This document shows positions 5,828-13,167 of a stretch of DNA of 15,782 nucleotides, one piece after another. Made by a program: the position numbers and the translations under genes. Origin of the DNA: SIG480 sp045595605 (GTDB lineage: Bacteria; Bacillota; Clostridia; Oscillospirales; JAAYXM01); assembly GCA_045595605.1 (NCBI GenBank), contig JAZOAS010000047.1, forward strand, positions 1-15,782. The letters are read 5' to 3'. Each line of letters starts with the position of its first letter. The stretch's first letter is position 1. The notes under the pieces were generated by a model. The model did no database searches and was not told where the DNA came from. It worked only from the letters and a program-made list of their open reading frames with translations.

Positions 5828-7101
5828 TAAAGATATTGAAATACGGCGAGGTTGAGCTTTCTGAAATCCTGAAAAGAAGCTACACCGAAGCCGATGTATC
5901 GGGAACTGTTTCCGAGATTATAGCGAATGTAAGAAAGTGCGGTGACGCGGCGCTTTTTGACTACTGCCGCCGTTTTGACAAGGCAGAGCTTTCATCCCTT
6001 GAGGTGAGTGAGGCGGAAATTAGTGAAGCTATGGGAAAAGTCTCTCCTCGCCTTATCGAAATTTTAAAGACCGCCGCTGAGAATATAAGAAAATTCCACA
6101 GCGCGCAGGTAAGACAGAGCTTTATAGTAAACGATAAAGACGGCGTAGTTATGGGGCAGAAGATAATTCCGCTCGAGCGCGTCGGGCTCTATGTCCCGGG
6201 CGGCACGGCGGCGTATCCGTCAACCGTGCTTATGGATTCTATCCCGGCGCTTGTCGCAGGCTGCGGCGAGGTTGTAATAACAACGCCTCCCGGACGCGAC
6301 GGAAAGATAAACCCCGCGATACTTGCCGCTGCGCGTATAGCCGGCGTTAACAAAATATTCAAGGTCGGTGGCGCTCAGGCGGTAGCTGCACTCGCTTACG
6401 GTACCGAGAGTATCGGAAGGGTCGATAAAATCGTAGGACCGGGAAACGCGTTTGTCGCAGAAGCGAAGCGCCAGGTTTTCGGTCAGGTTGCGATTGATAT
6501 GATAGCCGGCCCGAGCGAGATTCTGATTGTTTCGGACAATAAATCAAACCCTGCTCACATCGCGGCAGACCTTCTCTCTCAGGCTGAGCACGACAGGCTC
6601 GCAAGCGCGGTGCTTGTCTGTGATGATGAAGAGTTTGCAAAAAAGGTTGCAGACGAGATTGAAATTCAGCTCGAAAAGCTCCCGAGACGCGAGATTGCGC
6701 GCGAGTCGATAGACAACTGGGGAAAGATAATCGTAACTGAAGACTTATCCTCTGCGATTGAGATGTCAAACACTCTTGCACCTGAGCATCTTGAGCTTTG
6801 TGTTGATAACCCGTTTGACTTGCTTGACCGTGTTCGCCACGCGGGTTCAATCTTTATGGGCAGAAACTGCCCCGAAGCGCTCGGCGATTACCTTGCAGGC
6901 CCGAACCATACACTTCCGACAAGCGGTACGGCGCGATTCTCAAGCCCGCTCTCGGTTGATGATTTCATAAAGAAGTCACAGTACACATACTTCACCCGCG
7001 ATGCGCTTTCAAAGGTTTCAGAGGATGTAGCATTCTTTGCAGAGACAGAAGGGCTCACGGCACACGCAAGAAGCGCAACAATCAGGTTTAAGGAAGATTA
7101 A
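5824..7101 (+). CDS. hisD: Histidinol dehydrogenase HisD
   Basis: Catalyses the last two steps, the NAD-dependent four-electron oxidation of L-histidinol to L-histidine, as a zinc-dependent homodimer. The 425 residues match the family length. The zinc ligands appear as Q253 and H256 (LLSQAEHD), D355 (LGDYLAGPNH) and H414; the catalytic Glu-His pair is E321-H322 in LAPEHLELCV. The VPGGTAAYPSTVLM and KIVGPGNAFVAEAKRQVFG signatures are intact. The ATG overlaps the hisG stop (ATGA), preceded by AGGAGG (5811-5816). Two long antisense frames in this gene are GC-driven shadows. The neighbouring hisG and hisC place the first, last and an intermediate step side by side, a usual bacterial operon order. 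Confidence 0.97.
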   Translation: MIKILKYGEVELSEILKRSYTEADVSGTVSEIIANVRKCGDAALFDYCRRFDKAELSSLEVSEAEISEAMGKVSPRLIEILKTAAENIRKFHSAQVRQSFIVNDKDGVVMGQKIIPLERVGLYVPGGTAAYPSTVLMDSIPALVAGCGEVVITTPPGRDGKINPAILAAARIAGVNKIFKVGGAQAVAALAYGTESIGRVDKIVGPGNAFVAEAKRQVFGQVAIDMIAGPSEILIVSDNKSNPAHIAADLLSQAEHDRLASAVLVCDDEEFAKKVADEIEIQLEKLPRREIARESIDNWGKIIVTEDLSSAIEMSNTLAPEHLELCVDNPFDLLDRVRHAGSIFMGRNCPEALGDYLAGPNHTLPTSGTARFSSPLSVDDFIKKSQYTYFTRDALSKVSEDVAFFAETEGLTAHARSATIRFKED

Positions 7102-7102
7102 A

Positions 7103-8158
7103 ATGAGCAGATTTTTTAGCGAAAAATATAAACAGCTTACGCCATATACCCCGGGCGAACAGCCGCAGGATATGAAGTACATAAAGCTTAATACAAACGA
7201 GTCACCGTTCCCACCGTCGAAAAAGGCTATAAAAAAAGCAAATGACGAAGCAAAGCGCTTACAGCTTTATTCCGACCCTGAGTGCAGGGAGCTTGTGAAG
7301 AAGATGTCTTCTCTCCTTGGCGTTTCAGAGCGCGAGATTATCTTCACAAATGGCTCGGACGATGTATTGAATTTCGCTGTTATGGCGTTTTGCGACGGTA
7401 AGACGGGAATAGTTTTCCCTGATATAACATACGGCTTTTACCCCGTCTTTGCAAAGCTTAACAATGTAGAATACGAAGAAATTCCGCTTGAAGAGGACTT
7501 TACGATAGACAAGACAAAGTTTTATAATGCGGGAAAGACGGTATTTATTGCAAACCCCAACGCCCCGACAGGAATTGCGCTGTCTCTTTCTGATATCGAG
7601 GATATTGTCAAAAACAACCCCGACAATGTCGTTCTTATCGACGAGGCGTATGTCGATTTTGGCGCAGAGAGTGCCGTTTCGCTTATACATAAATACAAAA
7701 ACCTCGTCGTTACGCAGACCTTCTCAAAATCACGCTCAATGGCGGGCGCAAGGCTCGGGTTTGCGGTAGGGTGCGAGGAGCTTATAGCCGACCTCAACAC
7801 TCTTAAATATTCGACGAACCCGTACAACATAAACAGGATGACCATGGCGGCGGGCGTCGGCGTTATTGAGGACGAAGGATACACGAGAAAAAACTGCAAA
7901 AAGATTGAGGAAAACCGCGACTATACGGTAGAGGAGCTTAAAAAGCTCGGCTTTGAGGTTCTTCCGTCAAAAGCAAACTTCGTTTTCGCAAAAAGCTCTG
8001 CGATAAACGGAAAAGACTTGTATTCGGGGCTCAAGCGTCGCGGAATATTAGTCCGATACTTTGACAAGGTACGGCTTTCGGAGTTTGTCCGCATAACAAT
8101 CGGTAGCAGAAAACAAATGGAAGCACTTATAAAAACTCTTAAGGAGATGCTTGTATGA
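7103..8158 (+). CDS. hisC: Histidinol-phosphate aminotransferase HisC
   Basis: A PLP-dependent fold type I aminotransferase converting imidazole-acetol phosphate and glutamate to L-histidinol phosphate. I start it at the ATG at 7103, one base after the hisD stop, with AAGGAAG (7090-7096) as ribosome binding site; an earlier in-frame start at 7037 lies inside hisD and adds 22 residues unrelated to the family. The 351-residue product shows LNTNESPFPPS near the N-terminus, NPNAPTG (151-157), D180 in LIDEAYVDF that contacts the pyridine nitrogen, the Schiff-base lysine K209 in TFSKSRSMAGARLG, and a C-terminal VRITIGS with the substrate-carboxylate arginine. The stop overlaps the hisB ATG by 4 nt. 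Some relatives also act on aromatic amino acids; position in the operon makes histidine synthesis the main role. Confidence 0.95.
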   Translation: MSRFFSEKYKQLTPYTPGEQPQDMKYIKLNTNESPFPPSKKAIKKANDEAKRLQLYSDPECRELVKKMSSLLGVSEREIIFTNGSDDVLNFAVMAFCDGKTGIVFPDITYGFYPVFAKLNNVEYEEIPLEEDFTIDKTKFYNAGKTVFIANPNAPTGIALSLSDIEDIVKNNPDNVVLIDEAYVDFGAESAVSLIHKYKNLVVTQTFSKSRSMAGARLGFAVGCEELIADLNTLKYSTNPYNINRMTMAAGVGVIEDEGYTRKNCKKIEENRDYTVEELKKLGFEVLPSKANFVFAKSSAINGKDLYSGLKRRGILVRYFDKVRLSEFVRITIGSRKQMEALIKTLKEMLV

Positions 8159-8742
8159 GAGAAGCAGAGATAGTTAGAAACACGGCAGAAACAAGAATTT
8201 CGCTGAGACTTAACCTCGACGGCAGCGGAAAAAGCGAAATATCAAGCGGGAGTGCATTTTTAGACCATATGCTTACTCTCTTTTCGCGCCACGCGGCGTT
8301 TGACCTTGATGTTGCCTGCAACGGCGATATTGAGGTTGATTTCCACCACACGACAGAGGATATCGGCATAGCTCTCGGAAAGGCGTTTGCCGAGGCGATA
8401 GGCGAAAAACGCGGAATCTGCCGCTATGGCGATATTGCGCTTCCGATGGACGAAGCTCTTATTCTTGCAGCTTGCGATATCTCGGGCAGGGGAATGCTTG
8501 TGTCAGAGCTTTCGATTCCGACAGAAAAGGTCGGTGAGTTTGATACGGAGCTCTGCGAGGAGTTCTGGATAGCGTTTACGCGTGAAGCTAATATAACGCT
8601 TCACATAAGACAGCTTGCCGGAAAGAATTCACACCACATAATTGAGGGAGTGTTCAAAGCCTGCGGTCGTGCGCTTCGCAAGGCGGTGGCGATTGATTCT
8701 GAATTTTCAGACGAAATCCCCTCAACGAAGGGAGTTCTCTAA
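8155..8742 (+). CDS. hisB: Imidazoleglycerol-phosphate dehydratase HisB (monofunctional)
   Basis: Dehydrates imidazole-glycerol phosphate to imidazole-acetol phosphate using two Mn ions per active site in a 24-mer. The 195 residues correspond to the dehydratase domain alone; the N-terminal histidinol-phosphatase domain of the enterobacterial fusion is missing. The metal-binding motifs are seen twice in the internally duplicated fold: FLDHML (H38) with DFHHTTED (H64, H65), and later NSHHIIEGVFKACGRAL. The start overlaps the hisC stop as ATGA and follows AAGGAGATG (8142-8150). hisH starts directly after its stop. Because this HisB lacks the phosphatase, the histidinol-phosphate phosphatase step has no gene in this window. 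Confidence 0.97.
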   Translation: MREAEIVRNTAETRISLRLNLDGSGKSEISSGSAFLDHMLTLFSRHAAFDLDVACNGDIEVDFHHTTEDIGIALGKAFAEAIGEKRGICRYGDIALPMDEALILAACDISGRGMLVSELSIPTEKVGEFDTELCEEFWIAFTREANITLHIRQLAGKNSHHIIEGVFKACGRALRKAVAIDSEFSDEIPSTKGVL

Positions 8743-9366
8743 GTGGTAGCAATAGTTGATTACGGAGTCGGAAACCTCTTTTCGCTCTCGGCTTCGTTTG
8801 CAAAAATCGGGAGGGAAGCGCAAGTCACCTCGGATGCCGAGGTTATAAAGCGTGCGTCGCATATTCTCCTTCCGGGAGTCGGCGCGTTTGAGGACGCGGC
8901 GAAGAAGCTTAAGGCATCGGGTCTTTCTGAGATTGTATGTGAAGAAGCAAAGCGCGGAAAGCCGATTCTCGGCATATGCCTTGGTATGCAACTTCTTTTT
9001 GAAAAGAGCTATGAGTACGGCGAGCACGAGGGTCTCGGGCTTATCCCGGGCGAAATCTGCGCGATAGCGGATGTAATTCCCGACAATTTAAAAATTCCGC
9101 ACATAGGCTGGAATGCTCTCAGAATTACAAACGAAAGCCCGATTTTTGGGAAAATAAAATCGGGCGACCATGTGTATTTTGTTCATTCGTATTATGCAAA
9201 GACGGATGAAAAATGGGTTTCTGCGACGAGCGAATACGGCGCAGAGCTCACCGCGGCAGTAAGGCGCGGAAATATCTACGGTTGCCAGTTCCACCCCGAG
9301 AAAAGCGGGGAGACGGGACTTAAAATACTCTCGGCATTCTGTGAAACGGAGGGAGAAAAATGCTGA
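8743..9366 (+). CDS. hisH: Imidazole glycerol phosphate synthase glutaminase subunit HisH
   Basis: Class I glutamine amidotransferase that releases ammonia from glutamine and channels it to HisF. The GTG start directly abuts the hisB stop and is preceded by GAAGGGAG (8727-8734); the resulting MVAIVDYGVGNLFSL is the standard HisH N-terminus, so no other start fits. In the 207 residues the catalytic triad is complete: nucleophile C79 in GICLGMQLLF, and H184 and E186 in FHPEKSGETG. The oxyanion-loop PGVGAF is present near residue 44. Its stop lies within the first codons of hisA (7-nt overlap). Its partner hisF follows one gene later, as usual. Confidence 0.96.
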   Translation: MVAIVDYGVGNLFSLSASFAKIGREAQVTSDAEVIKRASHILLPGVGAFEDAAKKLKASGLSEIVCEEAKRGKPILGICLGMQLLFEKSYEYGEHEGLGLIPGEICAIADVIPDNLKIPHIGWNALRITNESPIFGKIKSGDHVYFVHSYYAKTDEKWVSATSEYGAELTAAVRRGNIYGCQFHPEKSGETGLKILSAFCETEGEKC

Positions 9367-10073
9367 TTTTTCCGGCGATAGATTTATATGAAAAAAAGGC
9401 AGTTCGTCTCCTTCGCGGAGATTATGCCAAAATGACGGTATATAGCGAAGAGCCATGGCTTGTCGCAAAGGATTTTGCGAAAAAAGGCGCAACCTGGGTG
9501 CACCTTGTGGATTTAGAGGGCGCAAAGAGCGGAGAAACTCCGAACTTTGATGTTGTCTGCAAGATAAAGCGCGAGAGCGGGCTTTTTTGCGAAATCGGTG
9601 GCGGTATCCGCTCGATGGAGGTCTGCAGAAAATATATTGAAGCGGGAATTGACCGCATAATTCTCGGTACTGCCGCGGTAAAGGATGAAGACTTTGTCCG
9701 CGAGGCGATTTCCGAATTTGGTGAGAAAATCGCAGTCGGCGTCGATATAAAAGACGGCTATGCCGCAACACACGGCTGGACCGAAAAAAGCGATATCACG
9801 GCGGATGACCTATGCCGGAAGATGCAGTCAATCGGCGTAAAGACCCTTATCTGCACCGATATATCAAAGGACGGCGCGATGCAAGGTACAAACCGAGCAC
9901 TTTATCGCGACCTGCAGGAGAAGTTTGATATGAATATCGTAGCGTCGGGCGGTGTATCGACAATCGATGACATTAAGGCGCTTTCCGCGCTTTCGCTGTA
10001 TGGCGCGATAGTCGGAAAAGCATACTACACCGGCGCGATAGATTTAAGAGAAGCGATTGAGGTGGCGAGATGA
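9360..10073 (+). CDS. hisA: ProFAR isomerase HisA
   Basis: A (beta-alpha)8-barrel enzyme performing the Amadori rearrangement of ProFAR to PRFAR, the substrate of HisHF. The 237-residue length is normal. The general-base Asp is D8 in FPAIDLYEKKAVRL and the general acid is D129 in VGVDIKDGYAATHGW. Phosphate-binding loops are GGGIRSMEVC and ASGGVSTIDDI, plus TDISKDGAMQGTN between them. The ATG at 9360 overlaps the hisH 3' end and follows GGAGGGAG (9349-9356). The stop overlaps the hisF start by 4 nt. HisA and HisF are homologous barrels, but the D8 context and the HGW motif separate this one clearly from HisF. It is not the bifunctional PriA of actinobacteria judging by its neighbours. Confidence 0.96.
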   Translation: MLIFPAIDLYEKKAVRLLRGDYAKMTVYSEEPWLVAKDFAKKGATWVHLVDLEGAKSGETPNFDVVCKIKRESGLFCEIGGGIRSMEVCRKYIEAGIDRIILGTAAVKDEDFVREAISEFGEKIAVGVDIKDGYAATHGWTEKSDITADDLCRKMQSIGVKTLICTDISKDGAMQGTNRALYRDLQEKFDMNIVASGGVSTIDDIKALSALSLYGAIVGKAYYTGAIDLREAIEVAR

Positions 10074-10828
10074 TTACAAAGAGAATTATCCCATGCCTTG
10101 ATGTGAAGGACGGTCGAGTTGTAAAGGGCGTAAATTTCAAGGACTTAAACGATGTTTCGTCGCCCATTGAGCTTGCAAAGTTTTACAGCGAAAACGGCGC
10201 GGACGAGCTTGTGTTTTACGACATAACCGCATCTGCCGAAGGAAGACGGCTCTTTACCGACATCCTGACAGAAACTGCAAAGTCGGTATTTATCCCACTC
10301 ACTGTCGGCGGCGGAATAAACACGACGGACGATTTTGACCGCGTTTTAAAATGCGGTGCGGATAAGGTCAGCGTAAATTCGGGCGCGATAAAGAATCCGA
10401 GGCTGATTTATGATGCTGCAAAGCTTTACGGCGACCAGTGCGTTGTAATTTCCGCCGATGTAAAGCGCGTTGGCGGAGTTTTCAAGGTGTTTGCAAAGGG
10501 TGGACGCGAAGAAACCGAGCTTGAAGCGGTTTCGTGGATAAAGAAGTGCGTTGAGCTCGGCGCTGGCGAGGTGTGCCTCAATTCGATTGATACCGACGGT
10601 GTCCGAGGCGGGTTTGACCTTGAAATGCTCGATGCCGTGTCAAACGCCGTGAATGTTCCCGTTATTGCATCTGGTGGAGCAGGGTGCATTTCCGACTTCA
10701 TAACGCTCTTTAAAACTTTGCCGAAGGTTGACGCGGGTCTTGCCGCATCGATTTTCCACTTTGGCGATGTAAAAATTCAAGACCTTAAGGCTACGATGAA
10801 GAAAAACGGCATCTCTACAAGAATATGA
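10070..10828 (+). CDS. hisF: Imidazole glycerol phosphate synthase cyclase subunit HisF
   Basis: Uses ammonia delivered by HisH and PRFAR to make imidazole-glycerol phosphate and AICAR, the latter feeding back to purine synthesis. The 252-residue barrel has both catalytic aspartates, D11 in IIPCLDVKDGRVVKG and D130 in VVISADVKR. Phosphate-binding loops TVGGGINTTDD and ASGGAGCISDF are intact, and the C-terminus KKNGISTRI is typical. The ATG overlaps the hisA stop (ATGA), with GAGGTGGCGAG just upstream. A 13-nt gap, the largest within the enzyme genes, separates it from hisIE. No anomalies. Confidence 0.97.
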   Translation: MITKRIIPCLDVKDGRVVKGVNFKDLNDVSSPIELAKFYSENGADELVFYDITASAEGRRLFTDILTETAKSVFIPLTVGGGINTTDDFDRVLKCGADKVSVNSGAIKNPRLIYDAAKLYGDQCVVISADVKRVGGVFKVFAKGGREETELEAVSWIKKCVELGAGEVCLNSIDTDGVRGGFDLEMLDAVSNAVNVPVIASGGAGCISDFITLFKTLPKVDAGLAASIFHFGDVKIQDLKATMKKNGISTRI

Positions 10829-10841
10829 AAGGAAGAAAAGT

Positions 10842-11492
10842 ATGTTCGATATAGAAAATCTCAAATTTGACGAGCATGGGCTGATTCCCGCAATCGTTGT
10901 TGACGCGGAGACAAAGAAGGTCCTTACTCTTGCATATATGAACCGCGAAAGCCTTAAAATTTCAATGGAAAAGGAGCTCACCTGCTTCTGGAGCCGTTCG
11001 CGTGATGAGCTCTGGCTCAAAGGCGAAACAAGCGGTAACTATCAGCACATCGTCTCAATAACTGCAGACTGCGACCGCGACGCGCTCGTTGTCATGGTAG
11101 AGCCTGATGGCCCTGCCTGCCACAAGGGGACAACCTCCTGCTTTGAGGAAAAGATTTTTGAGAGCGAGGAGAGACACGAATTCTCCCTCGAGTTGCTCAT
11201 AAACCTCATCAAGGGAAGAAAGGAAGAAATGAAGGAAGGCTCATATACGACATACCTCTTCCAGAAGGGTCTTGATAAAATTCTCAAGAAAGTCGGTGAG
11301 GAGAGCACCGAGGTCATAATCGCTGCAAAGGCAGAGGACAAAGCCGAGACGATTTATGAAATCGCAGACCTTGCGTATCATGTCATGGTGCTTATGATTG
11401 AAGCGGGAATAGACCTTTCGGATATCCACCGCGAGCTCGCGTCCAGACATGTAATCGACCACAAGGTAAAACAGGAAAAAATGACAAAATAA
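10842..11492 (+). CDS. hisI: Bifunctional phosphoribosyl-AMP cyclohydrolase/phosphoribosyl-ATP pyrophosphatase HisIE
   Basis: Carries out steps 2 and 3 of the pathway: hydrolysis of phosphoribosyl-ATP to phosphoribosyl-AMP, then ring opening to ProFAR. The N-terminal cyclohydrolase (about residues 1-105) has the Mg/Zn motif D76-C77-D78-x-D80 and the cysteines and histidine C93, H94 and C100 in PACHKGTTSCF. The C-terminal pyrophosphatase (about 112-205) is a MazG-like helical domain with the acidic motifs VGEESTEVIIAAK and EIADLAYHVMVLM. Fusion of hisI and hisE is common; the 216-residue length is normal. The ATG at 10842 follows AAAGGAAG (10828-10835). It is the last his gene; no convincing terminator follows before the importer promoter, so some read-through is possible. 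Confidence 0.96.
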   Translation: MFDIENLKFDEHGLIPAIVVDAETKKVLTLAYMNRESLKISMEKELTCFWSRSRDELWLKGETSGNYQHIVSITADCDRDALVVMVEPDGPACHKGTTSCFEEKIFESEERHEFSLELLINLIKGRKEEMKEGSYTTYLFQKGLDKILKKVGEESTEVIIAAKAEDKAETIYEIADLAYHVMVLMIEAGIDLSDIHRELASRHVIDHKVKQEKMTK

Positions 11493-11529
11493 AGAAAACA
11501 GAAAAAATTTAAAACTTTTTCAATTTTCC

Positions 11530-11547
11530 ACTTTACAACGATAAAGT
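11530..11547 (+). promoter_or_regulatory. Putative HisR operator in the importer promoter
   Basis: ACTTTA-N6-TAAAGT again, here extended by one pair to CACTTTA...TAAAGTG (11529-11548). It covers the -35 box and half the spacer. Sequence, arm length and gap match the site in the his promoter, but its distance to the -10 differs (7 nt against 2 nt). Thus the repeat itself is conserved, rather than merely the promoter layout. Confidence 0.7.
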
Positions 11548-11560
11548 GATGTGGTATAAT
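11532..11560 (+). promoter_or_regulatory. Promoter of the amino acid importer operon
   Basis: TTTACA (11532-11537), a 17-nt spacer and a consensus TATAAT (11555-11560). Transcription would start near 11567, giving a leader of about 38 nt that ends in the strong ribosome binding site AGGAGG (11591-11596). Confidence 0.88.
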
Positions 11561-11604
11561 AGGGTCACATCAAAAAAGACTTAAACATTTAGGAGGAAAA
11601 AACA

Positions 11605-12438
11605 ATGAAAAAAATTCTTGCTCTTATCCTTGCTGTCATGATGCTCACATGCCTCTTCGCAGGCTGCAATCAGGCAGACGACAACAACGATGTACTCTCT
11701 GACGGTGGCGATGTTACAGCTACAAGCGATACAGATTACATCATGGCAAACGGTGAAATGATCATCGGCATCACTCTCTTTGCTCCGATGAACTACTACG
11801 AGGGCGAAGAGCTTATCGGCTTTGAGACAGAGTTTGCAAAGGCAGTTTGCGAAAAGATCGGCGTAACTCCGAAGTTCCAGGAAATCAACTGGGATTCAAA
11901 GGAAATCGAGCTCAACGCAAAGAACATCGACTGCATCTGGAACGGTATGACAATTACCGACGAGAGAAAAGCAAATATGGAAATCTCAGACCCGTACATG
12001 GCTAACAAGCAGGTTATGGTTGTAAAGAAGGACAACGCTGAGAAGTTTGCAGAAGGCGTTATCGGTGCTGCAGTTGTTGCAGAAGCAGGCAGCGCAGGTG
12101 AGGAGATTGCAACTGCTGACGAATTCTTCAAGGAATCAGCATTCACACCGGTTGACTCTATGGCAAAGGCTCTTATGGATGTTGCAGCAGGCACAAGCGA
12201 TATCGCTATCGTTGACTATGTTGCTTCAATCGGCTCAATCGGCGAAGGCACAGACTTTGAAGACCTCGTTGTAGTAGAAGAGCGCGAGTTCTCACCGGAA
12301 GAGTACGGTATCGCATTCCGCAAGGGCTCTGACATGGCAACTGTTGTAAACAACACAATCGACGAGCTCATCGCTGACGGTACACTCGATACAATCGCTG
12401 CAAAGTATAAGCTTGCAGACCTTCTTATCAAAGACTAA
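11605..12438 (+). CDS. Amino acid ABC importer substrate-binding lipoprotein (probably histidine)
   Basis: The 277-residue protein has a Gram-positive lipoprotein signal: Lys-Lys, a hydrophobic core and the lipobox LFAGC with lipidated C21, so it is anchored to the outer face of the membrane. After a short Asp/Asn/Thr-rich linker, residues 47-277 form a family 3 periplasmic-binding-protein fold for polar amino acids. Landmarks are GFETEFAKAVCEKIG, the ligand-contact region CIWNGMTITDERKANMEISDPYM, and the C-terminal FRKGSDMATVVNNTIDELIADGTLDTIAAKY. It delivers the ligand to the membrane permease encoded next. Sequence alone does not separate histidine from Gln, Arg or cystine. The HisR-like operator in its promoter and the his operon upstream favour histidine. 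Codon use is highly biased, as expected for an abundant binding protein. Confidence 0.92.
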   Translation: MKKILALILAVMMLTCLFAGCNQADDNNDVLSDGGDVTATSDTDYIMANGEMIIGITLFAPMNYYEGEELIGFETEFAKAVCEKIGVTPKFQEINWDSKEIELNAKNIDCIWNGMTITDERKANMEISDPYMANKQVMVVKKDNAEKFAEGVIGAAVVAEAGSAGEEIATADEFFKESAFTPVDSMAKALMDVAAGTSDIAIVDYVASIGSIGEGTDFEDLVVVEEREFSPEEYGIAFRKGSDMATVVNNTIDELIADGTLDTIAAKYKLADLLIKD

Positions 12439-12455
12439 AAGGAAGATTTAATTCT

Positions 12456-13163
12456 ATGTCAACTTTCGAAGTAGCTTTTCGCTCTTTGACTGAAGGGTTC
12501 GGGCAGAACGGCATAATCTTTGCTGTGACGCTTCTTGCGGCGATACCGCTCGGGCTTGTGATAGCTTTCGGGTCGATGTCGAAGTTTTGCCCCTTCAAGT
12601 TCCTTTCGAGAAGCAAAAATGTAATACTTAAAGCAATATCAAAATTTGCTCCGATTCGTTGGCTTAGCAGAACATTTGTTTGGATCATCAGGGGTACGCC
12701 CCTGATGCTCCAAATTTTTGTCGTTTTGTACGCTCCGGGTCTCATCTGGGAAATTCCGATGCGTTCACGAATGACAGCTGTTCTCGTGGCTTTCGGAATA
12801 AACTATGCTGCATACTTCTCTGAGATTTACCGCGGAGGAATCGAAAGCGTTCCGAAGGGGCAGTATGAAGCGTGTCAGGTTCTCGGTATGACCAAGTCGC
12901 AGACCTTCTTCAAGGTTGTGCTTCCGCAGGTTGTAAAGAGAATTATTCCGCCAATGGGCAACGAAATCATAACTCTTGTAAAAGATACCTCACTTGCGAG
13001 GGTTGTCGCCGTTTCGGAAATCATCATGTGCGCTGAGCGCTTCACGAAGCAGGGTCTTATCGGTCCGCTTTTCTCAACGGCTATCTATTTCCTCGTATTC
13101 AACGGTATATTGACACTTCTTTTCGGCTACATAGAAAAGAAACTTGATTATTACAGAGGTTAA
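12456..13163 (+). CDS. Amino acid ABC importer permease (HisM/ArtQ/GlnP type)
   Basis: Integral membrane subunit of 235 residues in the polar amino acid (HisMQ) permease family. It has an N-terminal membrane helix at about residues 18-40, the RGTPLMLQIFVVLYAP segment typical of the family, and further helices to the C-terminus. The EAA loop contacting the ATPase reads YEACQVLGMTKSQTFFKVVLPQ. Between the first helix and RGTPL lies a basic stretch (KFLSRSKNVILKAISKFAP). Only one permease gene is present, so the channel is expected to be a homodimer. The ATG follows AAAAGGAAG 17 nt after the lipoprotein stop. A perfect 9-bp inverted repeat sits within the RGTPLM codons. Confidence 0.93.
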   Translation: MSTFEVAFRSLTEGFGQNGIIFAVTLLAAIPLGLVIAFGSMSKFCPFKFLSRSKNVILKAISKFAPIRWLSRTFVWIIRGTPLMLQIFVVLYAPGLIWEIPMRSRMTAVLVAFGINYAAYFSEIYRGGIESVPKGQYEACQVLGMTKSQTFFKVVLPQVVKRIIPPMGNEIITLVKDTSLARVVAVSEIIMCAERFTKQGLIGPLFSTAIYFLVFNGILTLLFGYIEKKLDYYRG

Positions 13164-13167
13164 GCAT

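Noticed and set aside
6359..6850. 163-codon antisense frame inside hisD
   Set aside because: Arg/Gln-rich, low-complexity translation typical of the reverse of a biased coding frame; no ribosome binding site, and the sense strand is an intact hisD.
7037..7102. Earlier start for hisC
   Set aside because: Adds 22 residues inside hisD with no family similarity; ATG 7103 has AAGGAAG at correct spacing.
9088..9771. 227-codon antisense frame across hisH/hisA
   Set aside because: Composition-driven shadow spanning two verified genes; translation is rich in Arg and Ser with no recognisable domain.
13144..13167. TTG start for the importer ATPase
   Set aside because: Lies inside the permease gene; ATG 13168 gives the standard N-terminus and has AGAGG upstream.
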